Positions 1-5,768 of a stretch of DNA of 6,984 nucleotides are shown piece after piece. Location: the NCBI GenBank assembly GCA_014381105.1, contig JACMIO010000070.1:1-6984 (forward strand), read 5' to 3'. The stretch's first letter is position 1. Every line of letters begins with the position of its first letter. A program made the position numbers and the translations under genes. Below the pieces are notes generated by a model, which had not been told where the DNA came from, made no database searches, and was given only the letters and a program-made list of their open reading frames with translations. This DNA is from a bacterium (lineage in GTDB: Archaea; Thermoproteota; Nitrososphaeria; Nitrososphaerales; Nitrososphaeraceae).

Positions 1-281
1 AATTCTTTTCTAGTGGAACCGTAGTTGCATTGCATCCCTCTAGAAATAAAGTAAGAACAAAAAATTCTGGAGTCTTGGTAGGTTTTATGGTAAGTAATCT
101 GGAGTAAGTAGCCCAAAAGCTGAAAGACAAGAAAGTGGAGTTTTTCAAGGAGCCAAAAGAGGAGTCCTTTGGCAAACATGCTATTATCGTAGACCCGGAT
201 GGTCATTTGATTTCAATCGCAGAAATGAGCTCCAAGAGCTCTGAAGGGTTTGATTTGATAGGTTTGATTGGGGCAGAATAA
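1..281 (+). pseudogene. VOC/glyoxalase-like domain protein, 3' part, interrupted by an in-frame TAA
   Basis: The frame ending at the TAA of 279-281 encodes the C-terminal half of a vicinal-oxygen-chelate (glyoxalase/bleomycin-resistance) fold. Seen in order are a strand with VVALHP, then VGFMVSNLE, a helix KLKDKKVEFF, KEP, FGKHAIIVDPDGH and ISIAEM. The DPDGH turn followed by a strand ending in Glu (codon 222-224, the usual metal-ligand position) is typical of the family. A TAA at 105-107 falls between SNLE and VAQKL, where relatives usually continue with Glu or Asp; one G-to-T change (GAA to TAA) would explain it. The frame is the same on both sides, so there is no frameshift. No ATG follows the stop until 225; the only candidate restart is GTG at 135. 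The 5' end lies outside the window. It ends 11 bases from the convergent gene at 293. VOC membership is fairly secure; the substrate is unknown. A sequencing error would turn this back into an intact gene. Confidence 0.72.
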
Positions 282-292
282 CCCTTTAACAA

Positions 293-1039
293 TCAATATT
301 CAAATTTTCTTTCCAAGATATTTCCATGTATTAGAAAATTATTGAAAAGATTCTCTTCAGTTTTGGACGCAAATACCACATAGACATTATCATTCTTGTA
401 TAGAATTATCAATAATTGAACTTTGTCTGTCTGATCATCAAATGTAATAGTTCCGGTCCCCTTTAATTTTAGTATCTGATTTGATGCCTGGTATGTTATA
501 TTATTTCCTGTGGAAGCAACGAGTCTAATATCATATATTTTGGTGATATTATTCAACGTATTATTCAAGAGTATTTGGCCTGTGAAATTTGAAAATTCAT
601 CTCCTCTAATAGATAGATTCCATTCTCCTCCTAATTTATAATAGTTCTTTAATCCAAGATCTTTACCATTTTGGGTATCTGAAATCGATGAATTTTCTAA
701 AATGTTTATTATCATTCTTGTGAGTGTGTCAACAGGATTACTCAGGGAAATAAGATCATCTATAGTTGAGATTGTATTGTTATTTGTAACAACAACCGAT
801 GTATTTGGCTTTCCGTTTGACATATTTGCCAGTCCAAGCGAATTTGAAGTATTTCCGAGTTCTGCCAAACTAGTTGCATTATTAAATACGCCTTTATATG
901 TTAGGTCAGAATTTTGAGGAAAAAAGTTGACAGTTACTGATTCATACCGATAAAGAAAAAAGGCCACAGAAATTATCGAGATAGCGACAATTGTCAATAG
1001 GAAGAGGCTCTTGAAACTAGTCTTATTGGCAAATATCAT
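293..1039 (-). CDS. Membrane-anchored Asn-rich extracytoplasmic protein, function unknown
   Basis: A 248-residue protein that I do not recognise. A short basic N-terminus (residues 1-10) is followed by one hydrophobic segment at about 11-30 (LFLLTIVAISIISVAFFLY), read as a signal anchor. The rest is polar and rich in Asn, Ser and Thr, with about 12 N-X-S/T sequons, as expected of a protein exposed outside an archaeal cell and N-glycosylated. Residues 45-115 are low-complexity and probably disordered. From about 135 (GGEWNLSI) to 235 alternating hydrophobic and polar strands suggest a small beta-rich domain. The ATG at 1039 puts the anchor at the N-terminus. The stop is TGA. It lies 41 bases downstream of ilvD on the same strand; only a weak TATA-like TTACTAAA (about 1061-1068) is present, so read-through from ilvD is possible. 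No catalytic motif is visible. The CDS is solid, the function open. Confidence 0.85.
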   Translation of the reverse strand: MIFANKTSFKSLFLLTIVAISIISVAFFLYRYESVTVNFFPQNSDLTYKGVFNNATSLAELGNTSNSLGLANMSNGKPNTSVVVTNNNTISTIDDLISLSNPVDTLTRMIINILENSSISDTQNGKDLGLKNYYKLGGEWNLSIRGDEFSNFTGQILLNNTLNNITKIYDIRLVASTGNNITYQASNQILKLKGTGTITFDDQTDKVQLLIILYKNDNVYVVFASKTEENLFNNFLIHGNILERKFEY

Positions 1040-1080
1040 GACTATTTAATTAATACTGGTTTAGTAACGAACAATTTTGG

Positions 1081-2757
1081 CTATTTGAATTGTGGTATGG
1101 TTACAGCTCCTTCTGACGCAGATCTTGCAAGAAGCATATATTTTGCCAAGACTCCATCCTTATATTTTGACTTTACAGGCTTCCACGATTTTCTTCGCTT
1201 ATTCAGCTCAATTCGACTAATATTCAAATCAATTTTCCCTTTGTCAAGGTTAATACTGATCTTGTCGCCTTTTTTTACTAGTGCTATTGGTCCGCCGACC
1301 ATTGCTTCAGGAGAAACATGACCGATCATGAATCCTCTTGTTGCACCAGAAAATCTTCCATCTGTAATCATTGCAACATCGGTCCCAAGACCTTGTCCAA
1401 CCAGTGCAGCTGTTACTGCCAACATTTCTCTCATCCCAGGACCCCCTTTGGGACCTTCATATCTGATAATGATAACATCTCCTTTCCGTATTTTCTGTTT
1501 TGATATTGCGTCAAAGGAATCCTCTTCTGAATCAAAGACTTTTGCAATTCCTTCAAATTTTGTCCTCTGCAAACCTGCTATTTTTATCACGGCACCTTCC
1601 GGCGCCAGACTACCATATAGGATCTTGAGGGTACCCTCATGATGTAGCGGTTTTTCACACGAATATACTACGGGTTCAGAATTGTTTGTCGTTATTCCTT
1701 CGAGATTTTGTTTCATTGTTTTTCCTGTGACAGTCATTGTATCGCCATGCAATAGTCCCTTTTTAAGTAAACTTTTCAATATGACGGGAACTCCTCCCAC
1801 CTTGTCCAGATCAACCATTACATACATTCCACCAGGTCTTGTATCTGCCAGGTGAGGAGTTGCCTTTCTGATTCTTTCAAAATCCTTTAAATCAAGATGT
1901 ACTCCGATCTCCTTAGATATTGCAAGCAGATGTAGTACCGCATTAGTTGAACCGCCTATGGCGTTGGCAATTGCTATCGCGTTTTCAAATGCTTCAAAAG
2001 TTAGAATATCTTTAGGTCGTAGGTTGCTTTCCAATAGGCTAAAAATTTGCTTTCCAGTGTCATAGCATATTTGGTTTCTTTTTTCGCTCAATGCAGGAGG
2101 AGATGCGCTTCCTGGCAATGCAATTCCAATAGCTTCACTAATGCAAGCCATTGTATTTGCCGTATACATGCCTCCACATGATCCAGCAGAAGGACATGCA
2201 ACATTTTCCAATTCCTTTAGATCTTCAATCTTTATCTTTCCTGCTTCAAATGAGCCGACAGCCTCATAGACATCTTGGATAGTTACTTGTTTTCCATTCC
2301 AATTTCCTGGCAGTATTGTTCCACCATATACAAAAATAGAAGGAACATTGAGCCTTGCCATTGCCATGATGGTTCCTGGGAGACTCTTATCACATCCAGA
2401 TATCCCAACTAGAGCGTCATATCTGTGTGCTCGCATCATTATTTCAATTGAATCAGCAATAACTTCACGACTTACCAGGGATGCCTTCATACCTTCGTGC
2501 CCCATTGCAATACCATCTGAAACAGAAACGGCGGTAAACTCTCTAGGAGTGCAACCAGAATCCCTTACACCAGACTTTGAGTGCTGCGCCAAATCACCTA
2601 AATGGATGTTGCAAGGTGTTGCCTCGTTGCAGGTAGATGAAACACCTACAATAGGCTTTGATAAATCATCATCACTTAGACCCATCGCCTTATACATGGC
2701 TCTGTGTGGAGCTCTAGCTGGACCACTAACTACAGTTCTACTAATAAGTTCCATCAC
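1081..2757 (-). CDS. ilvD: Dihydroxy-acid dehydratase (EC 4.2.1.9)
   Basis: IlvD dehydrates 2,3-dihydroxy-isovalerate and 2,3-dihydroxy-3-methylvalerate to the 2-keto acids that are the immediate precursors of valine and isoleucine; it is cytoplasmic and carries an Fe-S cluster. The frame is 558 residues, the usual length of the IlvD/Edd family. Cluster cysteines are visible at C49 (NEATPCN), C122 (GCDKS) and C194 (AGSCGGM). Metal-site residues are D81 (SDGIAMG), D123 and K124 (the normally carbamylated Lys), and E444 (GMREML). The proposed catalytic Ser is S470 in DGRFSGAT. All are present, so the enzyme should be active. Three cysteines fit the [2Fe-2S] class. The longest frame opens with GTG at 2757, immediately followed by ATG at 2754; a TATA box centred 27 bases upstream favours the ATG and a leaderless mRNA (557 aa). 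The stop is TAG. No other ilv gene is in the window. Confidence 0.97.
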   Translation of the reverse strand: MMELISRTVVSGPARAPHRAMYKAMGLSDDDLSKPIVGVSSTCNEATPCNIHLGDLAQHSKSGVRDSGCTPREFTAVSVSDGIAMGHEGMKASLVSREVIADSIEIMMRAHRYDALVGISGCDKSLPGTIMAMARLNVPSIFVYGGTILPGNWNGKQVTIQDVYEAVGSFEAGKIKIEDLKELENVACPSAGSCGGMYTANTMACISEAIGIALPGSASPPALSEKRNQICYDTGKQIFSLLESNLRPKDILTFEAFENAIAIANAIGGSTNAVLHLLAISKEIGVHLDLKDFERIRKATPHLADTRPGGMYVMVDLDKVGGVPVILKSLLKKGLLHGDTMTVTGKTMKQNLEGITTNNSEPVVYSCEKPLHHEGTLKILYGSLAPEGAVIKIAGLQRTKFEGIAKVFDSEEDSFDAISKQKIRKGDVIIIRYEGPKGGPGMREMLAVTAALVGQGLGTDVAMITDGRFSGATRGFMIGHVSPEAMVGGPIALVKKGDKISINLDKGKIDLNISRIELNKRRKSWKPVKSKYKDGVLAKYMLLARSASEGAVTIPQFK

Positions 2758-2776
2758 TGAAATTAAGATTAAAGCG

Positions 2777-2785
2777 TATTTTAAG
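2777..2785 (-). promoter_or_regulatory. TATA box of ilvD
   Basis: On the minus strand this reads CTTAAAATA, centred at 2781. That is 27 bases before the ATG at 2754 and 24 before the GTG at 2757. Archaeal TATA boxes sit about 26-27 bases before the transcription start, so transcription should begin at or next to the start codon. No Shine-Dalgarno sequence is present, which agrees with a leaderless mRNA. Confidence 0.6.
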
Positions 2786-2792
2786 ATAACAT

Positions 2793-2812
2793 TGATACTA
2801 AATTAAGTATCA
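2793..2812. promoter_or_regulatory. 7-6-7 inverted repeat upstream of the ilvD TATA box, possible operator
   Basis: TGATACT (2793-2799) and AGTATCA (2806-2812) are perfect reverse complements separated by AAATTA. The repeat ends 8 bases upstream of the ilvD TATA box, where an activator or BRE-proximal regulator could bind. It also lies 15 bases past the stop of the upstream zinc-ribbon gene, so it could instead mark that transcript's 3' end, although no T-tract follows. Binding is inference from position and symmetry only. Confidence 0.4.
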
Positions 2813-2826
2813 TAACGTAGATCAAA

Positions 2827-3015
2827 TTATTCTATGAGTGCAAAAATCTTTACGTTGTCTATACCTTCTATTTTAAACAAAGTTTCACACATTCCACATT
2901 CTGCATTGTTATTAGCAATATCTACCGCTGGGATATCTTCATTTTTATAATCACATTTAGGACAGGTGAATGTGAAATTCAAGTTGAACTCGTTAATCTC
3001 GATCGTTTCAGCCAT
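2827..3015 (-). CDS. Small zinc-ribbon protein, function unknown
   Basis: A 62-residue acidic protein with two CxxC knuckles: C18-P-K-C21 and C40-G-M-C43, spaced by 18 residues. This is the pattern of a single treble-clef or zinc-ribbon fold binding one zinc ion. The segment before it (EINEFNLNFTF) and the one after (TLFKIEGIDNVKIFAL) look like the flanking beta strands, so the whole protein is probably one ribbon domain. The ATG at 3015 is supported by a TATA box centred about 29 bases upstream; the stop is TAA. It lies 69 bases upstream of ilvD on the same strand, but ilvD has its own promoter. The divergent neighbour is the HIT-family gene. The fold suggests binding to nucleic acid or to a protein partner; nothing shows which. 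It is a convincing gene with no assigned role. Confidence 0.82.
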   Translation of the reverse strand: MAETIEINEFNLNFTFTCPKCDYKNEDIPAVDIANNNAECGMCETLFKIEGIDNVKIFALIE

Positions 3016-3039
3016 TTATAGTTAGAAAAAAATTTGACC

Positions 3040-3049
3040 TATTTAAAAG
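3040..3049 (-). promoter_or_regulatory. TATA box of the 62-aa zinc-ribbon gene
   Basis: The minus strand reads CTTTTAAATA, centred near 3044-3045. The expected start about 27 bases downstream is near 3018, leaving a leader of about 2 bases before the ATG at 3015, that is, an essentially leaderless mRNA. The site lies in the 91-base divergent gap shared with the HIT-family gene. Confidence 0.55.
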
Positions 3050-3074
3050 TCACGTAAACAAGATAACGACAAAA

Positions 3075-3082
3075 ACATAAAT
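3075..3082 (+). promoter_or_regulatory. Weak TATA-like box of the HIT-family gene
   Basis: ACATAAAT is centred about 27-28 bases before the TTG at 3107, the same geometry as the other promoters in the window. It is a poorer match to the TATA consensus than its neighbours. An alternative is TTTAAAAG at 3042-3049, read on the plus strand, which would give a leader of about 35 bases. Confidence 0.3.
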
Positions 3083-3106
3083 CAGTAAAAGACATGGATT
3101 TAACTA

Positions 3107-3553
3107 TTGAAGTCAGAGACAAGATGCATATTCTGCTCCATAATCAATGATGAATTGAGCGCAGTCAAAATATTTGAAAATTCTGCTTTCATAGCCCTTA
3201 TGGACAAATATCCTATAAACAAAGGTCATACCCTAGTGCTCCCAAAGAATCATCATGAGAGTATTTTTACTATGAATGATGATGAAGTAGGAAAACTATT
3301 TTCGACAGTTTCATTCTTGGCAAAAGGGATAGTGAAAGCACTTGATGCAAAGGGCTTAAATATTGGACAAAATAACGGCAGGGCAGCCAATCAAATAGTC
3401 CCTCACGTCCATGTGCACATTATTCCCAGATACAGCTATGACTCCCAAAATGGAAGATGGCCCTCAAGAAATTTGATTTCAGATGAAGAATTACAAAAAA
3501 TAGCTGAAAAGATAAGAACATTTTTGACAGTTGAAGGAATTAGGGCTAACTAG
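3107..3553 (+). CDS. HIT-family (histidine triad) nucleotide hydrolase/transferase
   Basis: A 148-residue cytoplasmic protein of the HIT superfamily, which hydrolyses or transfers nucleotidyl groups from substrates such as Ap4A or AMP-amidates. The triad H-x-H-x-H is seen as H100-V-H102-V-H104-I-I, with H102 the expected nucleophile. N-terminal C7-I-F-C10, together with H49 or H50 and H100, matches the structural zinc site of Hint/Fhit-like members. Also typical are NKGHTLVLPKNHH (38-50) and the GQNNG loop (87-91) that contacts the nucleotide phosphates. The start is TTG at 3107: an in-frame TAA stands at 3101-3103, and the next in-frame ATG (MDKYP) would delete the zinc motif. The ATG at 3094 is out of frame. 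No strong Shine-Dalgarno sequence is seen. It ends 16 bases from the convergent aRF1 gene. The family is certain; the exact substrate (Hint versus Ap4A hydrolase) is not. Confidence 0.92.
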   Translation: MKSETRCIFCSIINDELSAVKIFENSAFIALMDKYPINKGHTLVLPKNHHESIFTMNDDEVGKLFSTVSFLAKGIVKALDAKGLNIGQNNGRAANQIVPHVHVHIIPRYSYDSQNGRWPSRNLISDEELQKIAEKIRTFLTVEGIRAN

Positions 3554-3569
3554 TCGTACAATTAAGGTA

Positions 3570-4847
3570 TCAATGTGAGGGTTTGAAACGTAGAATAGCC
3601 CCAATATTTCCTAGACTTCCCAGTTGTGCGCCCTCCTCTGTTTTTGATGATATAACTTCCATCTTGGTTCCAATGTTAGCTGATAATTCTTCAAGCAGAT
3701 CAACAATATCTTGTTCTGTAATTTCCCTATCTTGGCTCCCGCATTTGGAACAAGATTTTGATACTTCCTCTTGTTTTGTAGTTATTAGATTGACTCTATC
3801 GACATATTTTTCCTCAGTATTTCCGCATTTATTGCACTTGATTTCTAAATGCACATATGGGATCTCATCCGTTACTATCAAAGTATCCACAATTCCGCTT
3901 TTTAGCATCTTTAAAACGTCATGGATGCCATACACTGCCAAACCTTCATCAGAATACACTTGACTCATGAACTTCTTTACCAACTTCTTCTCTTCAAGTA
4001 ACCTGTAATCCGAAATTATTCCTTGTTCGTTAACCTTATCCAATATTTCTCTGACTCCCTCACTTCCCGAGTAAGAGCTGTCTAGTGTGGCAAGCACGTT
4101 ATTTTGGAGTCGATAATCAAGGTATTCTTCTTTCAAAAAGTTCTCCTTGGTTGGACCCGGCCCTCCAACAATTAACCCAGCTATTTTGTTTTCATCAATA
4201 AAGATCTTTTGTGCGTGGTCTGCAATTCTATGAAAATACTCATTTATCTCATTTTCCCTCAGTCTTTCAAATCTTCTTGCTGATTGGCCTCCTTGTCGAT
4301 GTTTTCCAGCTACTCCTGATGTTAATGTGTCAATAACTTCCCATCTATCGCCCGTAAGTATGCCTAATCCTGCTTCCTGACTATCAATAGCCAGGAGTCC
4401 TATTACTTTTTCATCCCTAAGCATATCTTTGATATGATCTGTCCAAAAATGATCATCACATCTGTACAGATTAATCTGGATTGGTTTAGGTGGCAAAACT
4501 GAATAAAGCTCTATTTTTTCATTCCCTATTCCCTTATTGTTGGGAATGGCTCCGCAGAAAATAGCAAGACCGTTTTCTGGGGTTTCCTTGTGTAATTTTA
4601 GATGCTCGACTGTTTTACTCAGTGCATCTTGAACATGAGTCCTTGTTAAATCTGATTTGATATTGGACGCTGTACCTGATTCATTTCTAAGCTGGCCTAC
4701 AACCTCAAAAATTGGTCTTCGTGCAGGCACATACACGGTAACCAATTCTGTCCCATGACCAGTAATGTTTGACAGTTGGTTTAACATCTTGGTTAGTTTG
4801 TATCTCTTCACAGAATCCCACTTTTTCTTGTGGGTGTCTTGACTCAT
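3570..4847 (-). CDS. prf1: Peptide chain release factor aRF1 (class I, omnipotent)
   Basis: aRF1 recognises all three stop codons in the ribosomal A site and triggers release of the finished peptide. The frame is 425 residues, slightly longer than the usual archaeal size of about 415. The N domain carries TASNIKS (59-65) and Y128-R-C130-D-D-H-F134 (YxCxxxF), both for stop-codon reading. The M domain carries GKHRQGGQ (181-188); the Gln of GGQ enters the peptidyl-transferase centre. The C domain, which binds the archaeal aEF1A GTPase, contains VGGPGPTKENF (227-237) and an intact zinc-binding minidomain at C338/C341 and C366/C369. The start ATG at 4847 has a TATA box about 33 bases upstream; the stop is TGA. 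It is convergent with the HIT gene and divergent from the HTH-CBS regulator. All key motifs are intact, so this should be the organism's functional release factor. Confidence 0.97.
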   Translation of the reverse strand: MSQDTHKKKWDSVKRYKLTKMLNQLSNITGHGTELVTVYVPARRPIFEVVGQLRNESGTASNIKSDLTRTHVQDALSKTVEHLKLHKETPENGLAIFCGAIPNNKGIGNEKIELYSVLPPKPIQINLYRCDDHFWTDHIKDMLRDEKVIGLLAIDSQEAGLGILTGDRWEVIDTLTSGVAGKHRQGGQSARRFERLRENEINEYFHRIADHAQKIFIDENKIAGLIVGGPGPTKENFLKEEYLDYRLQNNVLATLDSSYSGSEGVREILDKVNEQGIISDYRLLEEKKLVKKFMSQVYSDEGLAVYGIHDVLKMLKSGIVDTLIVTDEIPYVHLEIKCNKCGNTEEKYVDRVNLITTKQEEVSKSCSKCGSQDREITEQDIVDLLEELSANIGTKMEVISSKTEEGAQLGSLGNIGAILRFKPSH

Positions 4848-4873
4848 TTCTAATAGTATGTCATTTCCAGGTC

Positions 4874-4886
4874 AATATAATATAAT
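4874..4886 (-). promoter_or_regulatory. TATA box of prf1 (aRF1)
   Basis: The minus strand reads ATTATATTATATT, centred at 4880. Transcription would start near 4853, leaving about 6 bases before the ATG at 4847, too short for a normal ribosome binding site. It shares a 124-base gap with the divergent regulator's promoter. Confidence 0.55.
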
Positions 4887-4935
4887 GTTAAGCCACAGTC
4901 TCCGCCTTGCCATCTTTTTTGATGACGTACTATTA

Positions 4936-4947
4936 CTATAAAAATAT
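4936..4947 (+). promoter_or_regulatory. TATA box of the HTH-CBS regulator gene
   Basis: CTATAAAAATAT contains a strong TATA core (TATAAAAA, 4937-4944). The start predicted about 27 bases downstream is near 4968, leaving about 4 bases before the ATG at 4972. The ATG at 4946 just after the box is followed by a stop within five codons and is not used. Confidence 0.6.
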
Positions 4948-4971
4948 GAAAACGGAATAAATAATCTGTAA

Positions 4972-5529
4972 ATGCTTCCCAGGATTGATTATATTAAGCA
5001 AGGAAGGATAAGATTGGGATTAACCCAACGTGAATTGGCAACTCTATCCGGAATCAGCACATCAATGGTAAATCAAATTGAATCAGGACGGTGTAAACCC
5101 AGTTATGATACAGCCAAGAGAATATTTGAGGTACTCAGTTCTCAAGAAGGAAAAACCTCATTAAAAGCTGGGGATATTTGTAGTCATGAAGTTATCTCAG
5201 TACAAAAAGACGAAAAGTTAGAAGTAGCTATAGAGAAAATGATGAAGAATTCTATAAGTCAGATCCCTGTTATTGATGCATCAAAAATTGTAGGACTTGT
5301 AAGTGAAGATATCCTTGCTAGAAAGGTGCTTGAGAGTGATGACAAGAAAATTATCCATCAGATACCTATTTTACAGATCATGGAACCACCGCCGCCAATT
5401 GTAGACATAGCCACCCCTGCAAAAGCCCTTATTCCTCTTGTACGATTTGCGAAATGCGTTCTTGTGAGTAAAAAGGGTGAAGTTACAGGCATCATTACTA
5501 TCAGTGATACCCTAAAAATGGCGGAATAA
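4972..5529 (+). CDS. HTH (XRE-like) transcriptional regulator with a CBS-domain pair
   Basis: A 185-residue predicted DNA-binding regulator of the archaeal HTH-plus-CBS type (COG3620-like). Residues 5-55 form an XRE/Cro helix-turn-helix: GLTQRELATLSGIS gives helices 2-3, and STSMVNQIESGRCKPS is the recognition helix and following turn. Residues 65-118 are CBS domain 1 (AGDIC..EVISV..SQIPVID..IVGLVSEDIL) and 132-185 are CBS domain 2 (IMEPPPPIVD..CVLVSKKGEVTGIITISD). CBS pairs generally bind adenosine nucleotides (AMP, ADP, ATP, SAM), so DNA binding may answer to energy or adenylate state; the ligand is inferred. The ATG at 4972 is backed by a TATA box about 31 bases upstream; the stop is TAA. 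It is divergently arranged with prf1 and could act on the shared gap, on itself, or elsewhere. No operon partner is seen. Confidence 0.92.
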   Translation: MLPRIDYIKQGRIRLGLTQRELATLSGISTSMVNQIESGRCKPSYDTAKRIFEVLSSQEGKTSLKAGDICSHEVISVQKDEKLEVAIEKMMKNSISQIPVIDASKIVGLVSEDILARKVLESDDKKIIHQIPILQIMEPPPPIVDIATPAKALIPLVRFAKCVLVSKKGEVTGIITISDTLKMAE

Positions 5530-5537
5530 AATCAGAC

Positions 5538-5711
5538 TCATTCTCTCAAGTTTTCCAAGCCGACGCAGCAATCTGCATTCTTTAAACAATTTTCACAGAT
5601 ATTTATCGAATTTCCGTTTGGAAGGGAAACTTCGCACAATGCGCATTTTCGCTCAGCACCATTTGACATATGCATATCATATCGTATCATGTGATATATA
5701 TTTTCGGACAT
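5538..5711 (-). CDS. Small double-CxxC (zinc-ribbon-like) protein, 57 or 43 aa
   Basis: This short frame encodes two zinc knuckles, C23-A-L-C26 and C39-E-N-C42, spaced by 12 residues, with a further C48-C49 pair near the end. That is the layout of a single zinc ribbon, probably one bound zinc. The role is unknown. Two starts are credible. ATG at 5711 (57 aa) has CATAAATTT centred 26 bases upstream. ATG at 5669 (43 aa, beginning MSNGAERK) has AATATATAT centred about 29 bases upstream. The first 14 residues of the long form (rich in Met, Tyr, Ile and His) are encoded by AT-rich repetitive DNA and may be promoter rather than coding sequence; the outer coordinate is given here. The stop is TGA. 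It is convergent with the HTH-CBS gene, 8 bases away, and 57 bases downstream of the 50-aa membrane protein gene on the same strand. Confidence 0.62.
   Translation of the reverse strand: MSENIYHMIRYDMHMSNGAERKCALCEVSLPNGNSINICENCLKNADCCVGLENLRE
5693..5704 (-). promoter_or_regulatory. TATA box for the short (43-aa) form of the small CxxC protein
   Basis: The minus strand reads AAAATATATATC, centred near 5698. A start 27 bases downstream is near 5671, effectively at the ATG of 5669. If this promoter is the real one, the codons between 5711 and 5669 are not translated. Confidence 0.4.
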
Positions 5712-5732
5712 TGTAGTGGCAAGAAAACATGA

Positions 5733-5741
5733 AAATTTATG
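5733..5741 (-). promoter_or_regulatory. TATA box for the long (57-aa) form of the small CxxC protein
   Basis: The minus strand reads CATAAATTT, centred at 5737. A start 26-27 bases downstream coincides with the ATG at 5711, giving a leaderless mRNA for the long form. It is a weaker TATA match than the site at 5693-5704, so both are listed. Confidence 0.4.
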
Positions 5742-5768
5742 CCTAATTGCATACCTAACTGGTTTTGT

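Noticed and set aside
702..917. 71-codon plus-strand frame
   Set aside because: Antisense to the low-complexity part of the 248-residue protein; its hydrophobic character mirrors Asn/Thr-rich codons.
1085..1642. Several plus-strand frames opposite the 3' half of ilvD
   Set aside because: Antisense shadows of a well-conserved gene, mutually overlapping, with no recognisable domain.
2348..2806. 152-codon plus-strand frame
   Set aside because: It lies antisense to ilvD, whose protein carries all family motifs. The antisense product shows no motif, and its composition follows from ilvD codons.
3094..3150. 18-codon frame from ATG 3094 as an independent gene
   Set aside because: Very short, overlaps the HIT start in another phase, no family resemblance; kept only as a note on the TTG start.
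3583..3963. 126-codon plus-strand frame
   Set aside because: Antisense to the aRF1 C domain, including its zinc cysteines; no promoter or domain of its own.
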